This document shows, piece after piece, positions 34,833-44,073 of a stretch of DNA of 64,000 bases. The notes under the pieces are model-generated. The model was given only the letters and a program-made list of their open reading frames with translations, was not told where the DNA came from and searched no databases. How positions within the stretch are numbered: the stretch's first letter is position 1; every line of letters starts with the position of its first letter. The translations under genes were made by a program, and so were the position numbers. This stretch comes from CAXBDP01 sp963974465 (GTDB taxonomy: Bacteria > Bacteroidota > Bacteroidia > Cytophagales > Cyclobacteriaceae): the NCBI GenBank assembly GCA_049340005.1, contig JBMPIY010000011.1; one strand, written 5' to 3'.

Positions 34833-36227
34833 ATGAAGATGAAGTTGCGCAGGTATTCTTACCTCTTTGGTCCGATTCGGTTTTTGAGAGATCGCTTCGA
34901 CCTAAGTATGGACAAGGCAGATGAAATACAAACGATAGATTACATTAGAAAAAATGTGGAATTCAAAGGCACCAATCTTTGGATTCTGATATTTGCCATA
35001 TTTGTCGCTTCTGTAGGTCTTAATGTTAATTCCACAGCCGTAATCATAGGCGCTATGCTTATATCGCCGCTAATGGGTCCAATCATCGGCGTGGGAATGG
35101 GTGTAGGCATCAATGACTTTGAGCTAATTAAAAAGTCACTCAAAAACCTGGCTGTAGCGATTGTCATTAGTGTAATCACATCCGCTACCTATTTCCTGAT
35201 TAGCCCACTTAGCGACGCACAATCCGAATTACTCGCTCGTACTACGCCTACCATTTATGATGTATTTATTGCGTTATTTGGTGGTTTTGCCGGAATAGTA
35301 GCTGGCTCAAGCAAAGAAAAAAGTAATGCCATACCTGGAGTGGCTATTGCTACTGCGCTGATGCCTCCCTTGTGTACAGCAGGCTATGGCATCGCCACAG
35401 GCAATTTGTATTACTTCTTAGGAGCTTTTTATCTGTTCTTTATCAATTCAGTTTTTATAAGTCTTTCTACTTTTCTGATTGTCCGCTTTCTGAAATATCC
35501 CAAAAAGCAGTTCATGGATCAGCAAAGAGAAAAGCGTGTGAAATCCTACATAATCGCTTTTGTAATTCTCACTGTTATTCCAAGTGTATATTTAGGTCTA
35601 CAAGTAGTGCAGCAAAGTATATTTGAGCGCAATGCTTCGGCTTTTCTGGATCAAGAACTCACATTTGAAAAATCGAGGATCATATCAAAAAGCTACGACT
35701 TCAAGAGTAATCCTAAAATCATCGAAGTTTCCTTTTTTGGTGAAAAGGTAGAAGATGTCCTAATCTCTAATGCCAAAAGTAAAATGGAGGACTATAAGTT
35801 AAAGGATGTTGAGCTCAAAGTTTTTCAAGGCTACGAATCAGGTGACCCATTGGATATTGCGACAGTAGAGCGGATGAATATGAACTTGCGATCGGGTATT
35901 ATTGAAGATTTGTACAAAAAGAATGAGGCCTTACTTGCTACCAAGGATGAACAAATCCAAATTCTGCAAAGAGAGATCATTACTATGAAACAAATGCAAT
36001 TGCCGCTGACTGATATTAGCAATGAATTGAAAGCGCAGCACAGCAACGTGAAAGAGTTTGCGATTAATAGCACCATCATCACCAATTTCGTAACAAATCA
36101 GCCTGATACTACTTATTTGGCTTTTGCGAGCTTTACCTCCCGCCCTTCTCGCGCCGAGATTACAAGAATGGAAAACTGGCTCAAAGCACGTATTAAGTCT
36201 GAAAAACTCAAACTGGTTATAAATTAA
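34833..36227 (+). CDS. DUF389 (TIGR00341-type) membrane protein
   Basis: 464-aa inner-membrane protein. The DUF389 core follows an N-terminal cytoplasmic segment: NLWILIFAIFVASVGLNVNS, VIIGAMLISPLMGPIIGVGM, and further helices to about residue 270. Motifs AMLISPLMGPI and ATALMPPLCTAGYGIA are the family's signature. The last 190 residues form a soluble domain with coiled-coil-forming character (ALLATKDEQIQILQREIITM). The function of the family is unknown; a transport role is suspected. The 3' end of the gene is partly duplicated 950 bp downstream, beyond a tandem repeat. Confidence 0.85.
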   Translation: MKMKLRRYSYLFGPIRFLRDRFDLSMDKADEIQTIDYIRKNVEFKGTNLWILIFAIFVASVGLNVNSTAVIIGAMLISPLMGPIIGVGMGVGINDFELIKKSLKNLAVAIVISVITSATYFLISPLSDAQSELLARTTPTIYDVFIALFGGFAGIVAGSSKEKSNAIPGVAIATALMPPLCTAGYGIATGNLYYFLGAFYLFFINSVFISLSTFLIVRFLKYPKKQFMDQQREKRVKSYIIAFVILTVIPSVYLGLQVVQQSIFERNASAFLDQELTFEKSRIISKSYDFKSNPKIIEVSFFGEKVEDVLISNAKSKMEDYKLKDVELKVFQGYESGDPLDIATVERMNMNLRSGIIEDLYKKNEALLATKDEQIQILQREIITMKQMQLPLTDISNELKAQHSNVKEFAINSTIITNFVTNQPDTTYLAFASFTSRPSRAEITRMENWLKARIKSEKLKLVIN

Positions 36228-36230
36228 AAA
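36201..36230 (+). repeat. Direct repeat: 3' end of the DUF389 gene, left copy
   Basis: Thirty nucleotides including the stop codon (from GAAAAACTCAAACTGG) recur at 37151-37180 with one mismatch. A few bases further upstream (ACAAGAATGGAAAA) also have a counterpart at 37142. The copies bracket the tandem repeat 36260-37125. Confidence 0.85.
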
Positions 36231-36259
36231 TTGGGTATTTTTCTATAATTTCGGATTGA

Positions 36260-36664
36260 CCTAGGAGATTTTCCCGTTAAGAAATAGGTGGAATAAATAG
36301 GCTTTCTTGAGCCAAAGACTGTTTGAGCGCAGCATTTTCTTTGGGTCGCCTATTTATAGAACATATTTTAGGGAAAAGATCCTCAGCCTTGACTGCTCAA
36401 GCAGCCTTGGGTTTTTGCTTATTTTGAGTCAAAAGAAAGGAAGAGTTTAGCTATCAAGTTTGCTATTACGATCGCATACTTTTTCAATACAAAGAGTTGC
36501 TTATAAATTTTGTTAAGCAATTGAAATTTAATGTTATTTGGAAGTTTTCTTTTTTCTTTTTGTCATTGCCACAAAAAGAAACAAAAAAGTCTAGACAAAA
36601 AGAAGCTTCCACACGTAAGGCAAGCGCCCGCCCGCCTTTTTGTCCTCCCACCCACAAACAGCCG
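36260..36664. repeat. 0.4-kb intergenic repeat, copy 1 of 2
   Basis: Starts with CCTAGGAGATTTTCCCGTTA and ends at CACAAACAGCC. The second copy begins 448 bp later. Conserved parts include TTGGGTCGCCTATTTAT, the hairpin CTTTTTGTCATTGCCACAAAAAG and the palindrome GTCTAGAC. Two overlapping short open frames (36497-36712 and 36531-36728) exist in both copies, but they look like by-products of a structured repeat rather than genes. No known IS family is recognised. Confidence 0.75.
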
Positions 36665-36707
36665 TTCCTCCTTGGTTTTCTTTTTCTCTTTCTTCTTCCA
36701 ACTTCGG

Positions 36708-37125
36708 CCTAGGAGATTTTCCCGTTAAGAAATAGGTGGAATAAATAGGCTTTCTTGAGCCAAAGACTGTTTGAGCGCAGCGAGTTTCTTTGGGTCGCCT
36801 ATTTATGGAACATATTTTAGGGAAAAGATCCTCAGCCCTGACTGCCGTCAGGCAGGCTTGACTTTTTGTTTCTTTTGTGTTAGGACAAAAGAAAGGAAAG
36901 GAAGAGTTTAGCTAATAAGTTCGTTATTATGAATCGCATTCTTTTTCAATACAAAGAGTTGTTTATGAATGTATTCAAGTCATTGGATTTCAACAACATT
37001 TGGAAGTTTTCTCTTTTCTTTTTGTCATTGCCACAAAAAGAAACAAAAAAGTCTAGACAAAAAGAAGCTTCCACACGCAAGGCAAGCGCCCGCCCGCCTT
37101 TTTGTCCTCCCACCCGCAAACAGCC
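36708..37125. repeat. 0.4-kb intergenic repeat, copy 2 of 2
   Basis: Tandem copy of 36260-36664 with small indels, including an inserted GACTGCCGTCAGGCAGGC hairpin in place of TGCTCAAGCAGCC. The most conserved block runs from GTTTTCTCTTTTCTTTTTG to CCCGCCTTTTTGTCCTCCCA. Its short open frames are at 36929-37138 and 36969-37172. Confidence 0.75.
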
Positions 37126-37174
37126 ATCCCAACATTGAACTACAAAAATGGAAAATCTCAAACTGGTTATAAAT

Positions 37175-37203
37175 TAAAAAAGCGGGAAAAACCCGCTATT
37201 TTA
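37175..37203. terminator. Bidirectional terminator AGCGGG-AAAAA-CCCGCT
   Basis: Perfect 6-bp GC-rich stem with a five-base loop, flanked by A-rich and T-rich runs. It directly follows the right copy of the duplicated DUF389 gene tail (37151-37180), so it was probably the original terminator of that gene. On the minus strand it now terminates the TPR gene. Confidence 0.8.
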
Positions 37204-37226
37204 ATAGTGTCAATTATTCAAATTCT

Positions 37227-37925
37227 TTAATTTCCTTTTGCTGTCGCAAGATTCTGTTTTACCAAAGCAAAGGTTGGATGTTCATAAAGAATCTCTTCAA
37301 ATATCTTAATGGCTTCCTCAGTTTTCCCTTGCTGAAGCCTTACCAAACCAAGTAAGTTTTTCACGGCAGTATTCATCGTCACTTCTATCACTTCTTCTCC
37401 CTCACCTTGGAAATTTACCTTTTCTACTATAGATTGTTGGTCGTCCATTACCTGATTAATAATTGTTTCACACTCAGTAAGCCTTTCTAGTTCATACTGT
37501 AAGAAAGCAATTTTGTAGAGTAAAGTTAATGAGGGTTCCTTTATGTAAAGAGACTGATATCGATTTACAGCATTTTCTTTCAATCCTATATTCTCCATAG
37601 AAATTGCATTTACTTCAAGTGCCAGAAGATTATCTGGATCAATAGTAATAGCATCATTAGTTACCAAAGCTGCAGCACCATATTGTTCATACTCAAAATA
37701 GAACAACGCGAGAGTATCCAACCAAGCCTTTTCATCTGGATTGATTGCAATGATTTGGTAAATGGAATTTCGAATTGCCGTTACATCATTATAGCGTTTA
37801 GCTAAATTATAGACATTCAATTGTCTTTGATATTCAGGCGTTTCCTTTACATTGGTTTGTCCTACACTAAGCATCGGAGTGCTAATCATTAGTAATAGGA
37901 TCATGAACACAACATTCTTTTTCAT
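37227..37925 (-). CDS. Secreted tetratricopeptide repeat protein
   Basis: 232 aa with a signal peptide (MKKNVVFMILLLMISTPMLS). At least four TPR-like helix pairs can be seen, for example WLDTLALFYFEYEQYGAAAL, LLALEVNAISMENIGLKENA, LLYKIAFLQYELERLTE and LLGLVRLQQGKTEEAIKIF. It is probably a periplasmic scaffold or protein-interaction module. It lies 17 bp downstream of the CCA/poly(A) nucleotidyltransferase gene on the same strand and may be co-transcribed. Partners are unknown. Confidence 0.82.
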   Translation of the reverse strand: MKKNVVFMILLLMISTPMLSVGQTNVKETPEYQRQLNVYNLAKRYNDVTAIRNSIYQIIAINPDEKAWLDTLALFYFEYEQYGAAALVTNDAITIDPDNLLALEVNAISMENIGLKENAVNRYQSLYIKEPSLTLLYKIAFLQYELERLTECETIINQVMDDQQSIVEKVNFQGEGEEVIEVTMNTAVKNLLGLVRLQQGKTEEAIKIFEEILYEHPTFALVKQNLATAKGN

Positions 37926-37942
37926 TTGATAGTAGTTAAAAT

Positions 37943-39397
37943 TCAGTTTTGTAAAATTAAGCCTTTTTTCTCGGCCAATATTTTTAATAGATCCAAAGCC
38001 TCTTCTCTGTTATTGCTAATTTTTCCATCCAAGATAGCTTCTTTTATTTCTTCTTTCAGGTCGCCAATAATGCGGGAGGGTTTTAGTTGATATAATTCCA
38101 TAATTTCCTCTCCACTCACAGGAGGTTGAAAGTTACGAACACTGTCTTTCGCTTCCACCTCTTGCATTTTTTGTTCCACAATATCGAAGTTTTTAAGGAA
38201 TCGCTTCACTTTAGTGGAATTTTTTGAAGTGACATCTGCTCTGCAAAGAATCATCAATGCCTCTAAATCTTCACCCGCATCAAACATCAACCTCCTAATA
38301 GCAGAGTCTGTTACATGCTCTTTTACTAAAGGAATCGGCCTTAAATGCAACCTCACTAAGTTTTGGACGAATTTCATTTTCTCATTCATCGGCAATTTCA
38401 TGCGACGGAAAATTCCCGGAACCATCCTCGCTCCCTTATCTTCATGACCATGGAATGTCCAACCTTGCTTGGCGTGAAACCGCTTAGTAGCTGGCTTTGC
38501 TATATCATGTAATATGGCAGCCCAGCGAAGCCATAAGTCATCACTCCTTTCAGCTACATTGTCGAGCACTTGCAGTGTATGGTAGAAATTATCCTTATGA
38601 GATTTATCTTGGATAGTTTCCACACCTTGTAACTCCACCAACTCAGGAAATATATACTTAAGCAAACCTGAGATATATAATAGTTTGAATCCGTAAGAAG
38701 GTGTTGTGCTAAGAATGATTTTATTCATCTCATCAGAAACCCTTTCCATCGACACAATCTTGATCCGTTCCGCATTATTACTGATCCCCTCGAAGGTCGT
38801 AGGCTCAATATCAAAATTGAGTTGGCTCGCAAAGCGAATCGCTCGCATCATTCGTAGCGGATCATCCGAGAAGGTAATATCAGGAGCTAATGGCGTTCGG
38901 ATGATTTTTCGCTTCAAGTCCTTCAAACCATCAAAAGGATCTATTAGCTCACCAAAGTTCTCGGTCAAAGAAAGAGCCATCGCATTGATGCTAAAATCTC
39001 GGCGATTTTGATCATCCTCTAAAGTACCATCTTCGACCAATGGTTTACGGCTATCGCTGCGATAACTTTCCCTTCTGGCACCTACAAACTCCAATTCATA
39101 GCCACGCCATTTGATCATGGCAGTACCGAAATTTTTAAAATATATTACTTCGGAATCCTTACCCAATTTATCGGCAACCGCTTTGGCCAATTCCAAACCG
39201 CTGCCAATACACATAAAGTCTATATCCTTAGAAACTCTCCCCAATAGCAAATCACGGACGTATCCACCGATAAGGAAAGCAGGTAAATTGAGGTTTTTGG
39301 CGCAGTCAGCAACCAGGCTAAATATATCCTCCCGCAAAAGATGCTTTTTGAGATCGGCAGGCAAAATGGGCTTTTGCTTAGTTTTACTTTCTGTCAT
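37943..39397 (-). CDS. tRNA nucleotidyltransferase / poly(A) polymerase with HD domain
   Basis: Adds CCA (or A) to tRNA 3' ends. Since the tRNA-Asp in this window lacks an encoded CCA, such an enzyme is required. The 484-aa protein has the class II head: FLIGGYVRDLLLGR with DIDFMC supplying the two catalytic aspartates. RRDFSINAMAL and DPLRMMRAIRFASQLNFD bind nucleotide and tRNA. An HD phosphohydrolase domain follows (HTLQVLDN and AAILHDIAKP). This is the Bacteroidota CCA-HD architecture. It is divergent from pyrG. Confidence 0.9.
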   Translation of the reverse strand: MTESKTKQKPILPADLKKHLLREDIFSLVADCAKNLNLPAFLIGGYVRDLLLGRVSKDIDFMCIGSGLELAKAVADKLGKDSEVIYFKNFGTAMIKWRGYELEFVGARRESYRSDSRKPLVEDGTLEDDQNRRDFSINAMALSLTENFGELIDPFDGLKDLKRKIIRTPLAPDITFSDDPLRMMRAIRFASQLNFDIEPTTFEGISNNAERIKIVSMERVSDEMNKIILSTTPSYGFKLLYISGLLKYIFPELVELQGVETIQDKSHKDNFYHTLQVLDNVAERSDDLWLRWAAILHDIAKPATKRFHAKQGWTFHGHEDKGARMVPGIFRRMKLPMNEKMKFVQNLVRLHLRPIPLVKEHVTDSAIRRLMFDAGEDLEALMILCRADVTSKNSTKVKRFLKNFDIVEQKMQEVEAKDSVRNFQPPVSGEEIMELYQLKPSRIIGDLKEEIKEAILDGKISNNREEALDLLKILAEKKGLILQN

Positions 39398-39556
39398 GGG
39401 TCAATTAATCTTTCAAAATTATACTAAAACTCAGCCTCACCCAAATTACTTCCATTATTTCCAAATTCTGCCCATTTTTGCATACTGACCTAGAGCAGGA
39501 TAAAAGTTAATTTGCTTTATTTCCAAAGGAATCTAAATACTTTGAGGGCATTTTTG

Positions 39557-39564
39557 TAACTTTG
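39557..39564 (+). promoter_or_regulatory. -7 element of the pyrG-yidC operon (candidate)
   Basis: TAACTTTG matches TAnnTTTG exactly, 33 bp before the pyrG ATG. A TTTG lies at 39541 but only 12 bp upstream, so the -33 element is unclear. Confidence 0.45.
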
Positions 39565-39597
39565 AATCCCATAAGTACAGCCCACCAAAATTAACTT

Positions 39598-41220
39598 ATG
39601 GCTTCCACAAAATACATTTTCGTCACTGGCGGTGTGACGTCCTCTTTAGGAAAAGGAATTATCGCTGCATCATTAGCCAAATTGCTACAAGCAAGAGGTC
39701 TAAGAGTTACCATCCAAAAATTCGACCCTTATATCAACGTAGATCCGGGCACCCTGAATCCCTATGAACATGGCGAATGCTATGTAACCGACGATGGCGC
39801 CGAAACGGATTTGGATTTAGGACATTACGAGCGTTTTTTGAATACATCTACCTCCCAAGCAAATAATGTAACCACTGGACGTATATATTATGATGTTATA
39901 AGCAAAGAGCGCAGAGGTGAGTTTTTGGGCAAAACTGTACAGGTAGTTCCTCATATCACTGATGAGATCAAAGCTAATTTCATTAAGCTTGCAGAAAATG
40001 ATGAATATGATATAATCATCACAGAAATAGGCGGTTGCGTAGGCGATATAGAATCTCTGCCATTTATAGAAGCTGTAAGGCAGTTCAAATATGACATGGG
40101 TCCCAACAACACTTTGGTAATACACCTTACCCTAGTACCTTATTTGAAAGCGGCTAAAGAACTTAAAACTAAACCAACACAGCACTCTGTAAAGCAATTG
40201 CTGGAAGAAGGAATCCAGCCAGACATATTAGTATGTCGTTCAGAAAAACCACTTCCAAGTGATATCAGAAGGAAAATTGCGCTTTTCTGTAACGTAGAGT
40301 TGAACTCAGTAATTGAGGCTTTGGATGCAGAGACTATTTATGATGTTCCACTTTTGATGGCTAAAGAAAAGCTTGATCAACGAGTACTTACCAAACTAAA
40401 GATTAAGAATACCAGCCCTCCAGATATTACGCAATGGAAAGAATTTTTGGGCAGATTAAAAAACCCTACAGAATCAGTTAAGATTGGCCTGATTGGCAAA
40501 TACGTTTCCCTTCCCGATGCTTACAAATCCATTATAGAGTCATTTATCCACGCAGGTGCGGTAAATGAATGCATGGTAGATGTGCAATTTATTTCATCGG
40601 AAGAGATTGAGCCTGATAATATCAACAACTATTTAAGTCAATTGGATGGTATTTTGGTAGCTCCGGGTTTTGGTGAGCGAGGAATTGAAGGAAAAATTTT
40701 GGCAATCCAATATGCCCGTGAAAATAAAATACCGTTCTTTGGCATCTGTTTAGGAATGCAATGTGCGGTAATCGAATTTGCAAGGAATGTAATGGGACTA
40801 AAAAATGCTGCTTCTACGGAAGTAAACCCACATACATCCGAACCAATAATTGATATGATGGAAGATCAAAAATCTATTGTAGATAAAGGTGGAACGATGC
40901 GTTTGGGAGCATATGATTGCAAATTGAAAAAAAGCTCTAAAGCTTATGCAGCATATGGCGACACCATGATTTCCGAAAGACACCGTCATCGTTTTGAGTT
41001 TAATAATAAGTACCTAGCAGAAATGGAGAATGCCGGAATGTTAGCTACAGGAAAAAATCCAGAGACGGGTTTGGTAGAAATTGTTGAGGTAAAAAATCAT
41101 CCTTGGTTTTTGGGAACACAATTTCACCCTGAGCTAAAAAGTACTGTGCTCAATCCTCATCCTTTATTTGTGAAGTTTATAAAAGCTGCAATTGAAAAAC
41201 AGCGGGAGGTAACCGCTTAA
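39598..41220 (+). CDS. pyrG: CTP synthase
   Basis: Makes CTP from UTP, ATP and glutamine in the cytoplasm. 540 aa, standard length. The amidoligase domain begins with the P-loop FVTGGVTSSLGKGI and has KFDPYINVDPGTLNPYEHGE. The C-terminal class I glutaminase has GICLGMQ with the nucleophile Cys, and the HPEL His-Glu pair near the end. yidC follows after 10 bp, a conserved Bacteroidota gene pair, so the two are one operon. An octamer GCGGGAGG occurs just before the stop. Confidence 0.98.
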   Translation: MASTKYIFVTGGVTSSLGKGIIAASLAKLLQARGLRVTIQKFDPYINVDPGTLNPYEHGECYVTDDGAETDLDLGHYERFLNTSTSQANNVTTGRIYYDVISKERRGEFLGKTVQVVPHITDEIKANFIKLAENDEYDIIITEIGGCVGDIESLPFIEAVRQFKYDMGPNNTLVIHLTLVPYLKAAKELKTKPTQHSVKQLLEEGIQPDILVCRSEKPLPSDIRRKIALFCNVELNSVIEALDAETIYDVPLLMAKEKLDQRVLTKLKIKNTSPPDITQWKEFLGRLKNPTESVKIGLIGKYVSLPDAYKSIIESFIHAGAVNECMVDVQFISSEEIEPDNINNYLSQLDGILVAPGFGERGIEGKILAIQYARENKIPFFGICLGMQCAVIEFARNVMGLKNAASTEVNPHTSEPIIDMMEDQKSIVDKGGTMRLGAYDCKLKKSSKAYAAYGDTMISERHRHRFEFNNKYLAEMENAGMLATGKNPETGLVEIVEVKNHPWFLGTQFHPELKSTVLNPHPLFVKFIKAAIEKQREVTA

Positions 41221-41230
41221 TTAATCAAAC

Positions 41231-43066
41231 ATGGATAGAAATCAGTTTATTGGGATAGTTCTTATCTCTATTTTGCTTTTAGTGTATGTTACTTATTTCG
41301 CTCCAGAGGCACCTGTCGCTCCTGAAGCTGATCTAGTAGAAAACACACAGCAAACGCAGAATCAACCTAGTGATATTACGTCTTCGACCACTGAAAATCT
41401 TATTGAAGATGATTCGCTTCGCCAAGCTTTAGCCGGACAAAAATACGGTGCTTTATCGCTTGCAATGAATGGATCTGCAAGAGATATTACTTTAGAAAAC
41501 GAAGACATCAGCGTAATAATCAGTAGCAAGGGCGGTGAAATTAAGGATGTTCTTTTAAAAGAATACCTTACTTATGACAAAGCTCCTTTGCATCTAATCA
41601 ATGCAGAAAACAATGACTTTGCCTTATCCCTCCCGCTTAGAGCAGGTGCTTTGGATATTCGTGAGTTGTATTTTGATGTAGAGAGTCAATCAAAAATAGG
41701 TGGCGATACCACCCGCTTAATTCTTACTGCAAATGCAGGTGCCGGCAAATCGATTCGCCAAATCTATACCCTCGCCCCTTCAGGCTTTGTTGTTAATTAC
41801 AATATTCAATTGCAGGGAATGCAAAGCGAATTGGCCGGTGAGAACTTGGCAATTACCTGGAAACACGATATGCTTCGCGTCGAAGAAGATTTAGCGCAAT
41901 CTCGTCAGCGTTCCGGTATTACGTACTTCACTGCGGACAAAAGTTTCGAAGAATTGGCTCCGACAAATGAAATAGAGGAAGAAACGGAGACTCAAGACAT
42001 TCTTTGGGCTGGGAATAAATATCGCTTCTTTACAGCCGCAATTATCTCTGATAAAGGCTTTAAAAATGGTCTAGTACGCGCATCAAGTGATGATGAAAAT
42101 GACCAGATCATCAAAAGTGGTGAGTTTCAATTGGACTTACCAATTAGCAATCTGCAAGATGAAAATCTAGCTTTTTACTTTGGGCCAAACAGCTATAAGG
42201 TAATGAAGCAAGTCACTACTGGCTTCGAGGAAAATGTGTATCTCGGATACATATTTGTGAGCTGGGTAAATAAGTGGATTGTTATTAATATTTTCTACTT
42301 CCTTGAGCAGTATATCAGTAATTATGGCGTTATCATTATCATTTTAGTGCTATTGATTAAAATGGCGCTATTACCACTTTCATATAAGTCATACATCAGT
42401 ATGGCCAAAATGAAAGTATTGAAGCCGGAACTTGATGAGCTAAAAGAAAAAGTGGGTGGCGATATGACCAAAATGCAGACGGAGCAAATGCAGCTCTATC
42501 GCAAAGTTGGTGTCAATCCGCTGAGTGGTTGTATTCCTGTTGTGCTGCAAATGCCAATTCTATTTGCGCTATTCTTTTTCTTTCCAAATTCCATCGAATT
42601 AAGACAAGAAAGTTTCCTTTGGGCACATGATTTATCGACCTATGATGTGTTCTTCAGGTTGCCATTTACCATTCCATTCTATGGCTCTCACGTAAGTGCT
42701 TTTACGCTTTTGATGACAGCCTCTACCATACTTTATACTTGGTCCAACAATCAAGTGAGTTCGGTAACCGGCCCAATGAAATCTTTGGGTTATGCAATGC
42801 CAGTGGTGTTTATGGTGGTTTTGAATAGCTTCCCTGCCGGACTTAGCTTTTACTATTTTGTTTCGAACTTGGTGACTTTTGGACAGCAAGCAGTAATCAG
42901 AAGATTTGTAAATGATGATAAAATCAAGCAGATCCTTGAAGAAAACAAAAAGAAGAATGCTAATAAGAAGAAATCAAAATTCCAGCAAAGACTAGAAGAT
43001 GCGATGAGAGCTGGAGAAGAGCAAAAGAAAAAGGGTTTGCCTGGAGCTGGAGCTAAGAAGAAATAA
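41231..43066 (+). CDS. yidC: Membrane protein insertase YidC
   Basis: Inserts and folds inner-membrane proteins alone or with SecYEG. The 611-aa form is the Gram-negative type: an N-terminal anchor (FIGIVLISILLLVYVTYF), a large periplasmic beta-sandwich (about residues 55-330), and the conserved core of five helices from about 345. The cytoplasmic hairpin carries MAKMKVLKPELDEL and MQLYRKVGVNPLSGCIPV. The C-terminal tail is lysine-rich (KKKNANKKKSKFQQ), suited to ribosome contact. It is co-transcribed with pyrG and has a hairpin terminator at 43093. Confidence 0.97.
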   Translation: MDRNQFIGIVLISILLLVYVTYFAPEAPVAPEADLVENTQQTQNQPSDITSSTTENLIEDDSLRQALAGQKYGALSLAMNGSARDITLENEDISVIISSKGGEIKDVLLKEYLTYDKAPLHLINAENNDFALSLPLRAGALDIRELYFDVESQSKIGGDTTRLILTANAGAGKSIRQIYTLAPSGFVVNYNIQLQGMQSELAGENLAITWKHDMLRVEEDLAQSRQRSGITYFTADKSFEELAPTNEIEEETETQDILWAGNKYRFFTAAIISDKGFKNGLVRASSDDENDQIIKSGEFQLDLPISNLQDENLAFYFGPNSYKVMKQVTTGFEENVYLGYIFVSWVNKWIVINIFYFLEQYISNYGVIIIILVLLIKMALLPLSYKSYISMAKMKVLKPELDELKEKVGGDMTKMQTEQMQLYRKVGVNPLSGCIPVVLQMPILFALFFFFPNSIELRQESFLWAHDLSTYDVFFRLPFTIPFYGSHVSAFTLLMTASTILYTWSNNQVSSVTGPMKSLGYAMPVVFMVVLNSFPAGLSFYYFVSNLVTFGQQAVIRRFVNDDKIKQILEENKKKNANKKKSKFQQRLEDAMRAGEEQKKKGLPGAGAKKK

Positions 43067-43092
43067 GAATTGTTTTAAATAGTTTTTAAAAT

Positions 43093-43120
43093 AAGAATGG
43101 CGCTGAATGGCGCCATTCTT
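43093..43120 (+). terminator. Terminator after yidC
   Basis: Stem AAGAATGGCG / CGCCATTCTT with an eight-base loop, followed by ATTTCATT, 27 bp after the yidC stop. It may also serve the convergent gene ending at 43148. Confidence 0.75.
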
Positions 43121-43147
43121 ATTTCATTCAGAATTATGTTTTTCAGT

Positions 43148-43396
43148 TTAGGAGTTTCGTAAAGCCTTGATAAGCTCTTCTTTATTCATTTTTGATCGAC
43201 CTTCAATCCCTACTTTTTTTGCTTGCTGGTAAAGTTCATCTTTTGTTCTTTCCTCATAATCCTCCGCCTTCCCTCCTTTTACCCCAGAGTCAGGAGTATT
43301 TGCGATCCGTGCAGCCTTTGTTTTGCTCATGCCTTTATCTCGAAGAGCTTCGTATTGCTTATCATTTTTTATGCTTGGTCCGTGATCTTTTACCAT
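43148..43396 (-). CDS. Small Rho_N / SAP-like domain protein (DUF7218-type)
   Basis: 82-aa basic protein. The first half (DHGPSIKNDKQYEALRDKGM followed by SKTKAARIANTP) matches the small plasmid-stabilisation-like family often found with a Rho N-terminal-type helix-extended-loop-helix. The second half, TKDELYQQAKKVGIEGRSKM plus NKEELIKALRNS, is that Rho_N motif. It is likely a nucleic-acid-binding or stress protein. It is convergent with yidC. Confidence 0.75.
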   Translation of the reverse strand: MVKDHGPSIKNDKQYEALRDKGMSKTKAARIANTPDSGVKGGKAEDYEERTKDELYQQAKKVGIEGRSKMNKEELIKALRNS

Positions 43397-43540
43397 GATT
43401 TAGACTTTTAGGTTCAACATTGATTTCTATGCAATTAGTATGTATATCTCTAACAGACTAATATGAAATGTACAAACACAAAGCCAAAATAACAGACTCA
43501 GGAATTGTTAATTTTCAGTGTGAAAGAAAAAATAATGTAC

Positions 43541-43730
43541 AATTGTAGGATTAGAATAAGCTTAGCATAAAAAAACAGCCTCAGATATCGAGGCTGCCTT
43601 TGTGTATTAATTAAGGGTTGGCTGGATAAACTTACCATTCCTTCTTCAATGTACGCTTAATACTGTAATGCCATCATTTATATGGATAAAGTATAGACCA
43701 TTTTTCAAGTTGATCATATTGAAGTTCGCT
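43541..43730. repeat. Duplicated 3' end of the giant T9SS gene (pseudogene fragment)
   Basis: 190 bp nearly identical to 45255-45445, covering the intergenic lead, the CAGCCTC/GAGGCTG terminator hairpin (43576-43596) and the last ~30 codons of the T9SS cargo gene on the minus strand. The minus strand still reads NFNMINLKNGLYFIHINDG and then loses frame before the expected stop. It is therefore the fossil of a second T9SS-sorted paralogue, or of a partial duplication. Confidence 0.85.
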
Positions 43731-43887
43731 CCTGGCTTGTCCACTTCTGAGTCTTTCAAAAAATAGGGATTGATTTACAGCAAGACATTTCATTTTTTAG
43801 TTAGTTTGACCGCACTAATAGGGTCAAACGCTGCGCATTAGAGTTGTAAAAACAAAGAGGACTTCTCAGGCTGTCCAGATTTAGCGC

Positions 43888-44073
43888 TATCAAGACTGTC
43901 AACGTATAATTCTTAAGCATATCGGCTCTGGCTCAACTGATGAAGAAATTTCCTCCTTACAAGAGATGACCAGGATGTTTATTGCTAATTATACCAAGCA
44001 AATGAATCTGTTCAAGGAGTTTCAACCCAATCAAGAGGCGGTCACAATGCGAGTACATTGGGCTGTACTATAG
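43888..44073 (+). pseudogene. Transposase N-terminal remnant (IS1634-like, tentative)
   Basis: A 61-codon open run reading RIILKHIGSGSTDEEISSLQ and FIANYTKQMNLF resembles the N-terminal region of IS1634-family transposases, where a KxIG(S/C) motif precedes an acidic helix. It is bounded by a TAG at 43882 and by the stop at 44071, and nothing downstream resembles the catalytic domain. Confidence 0.4.
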
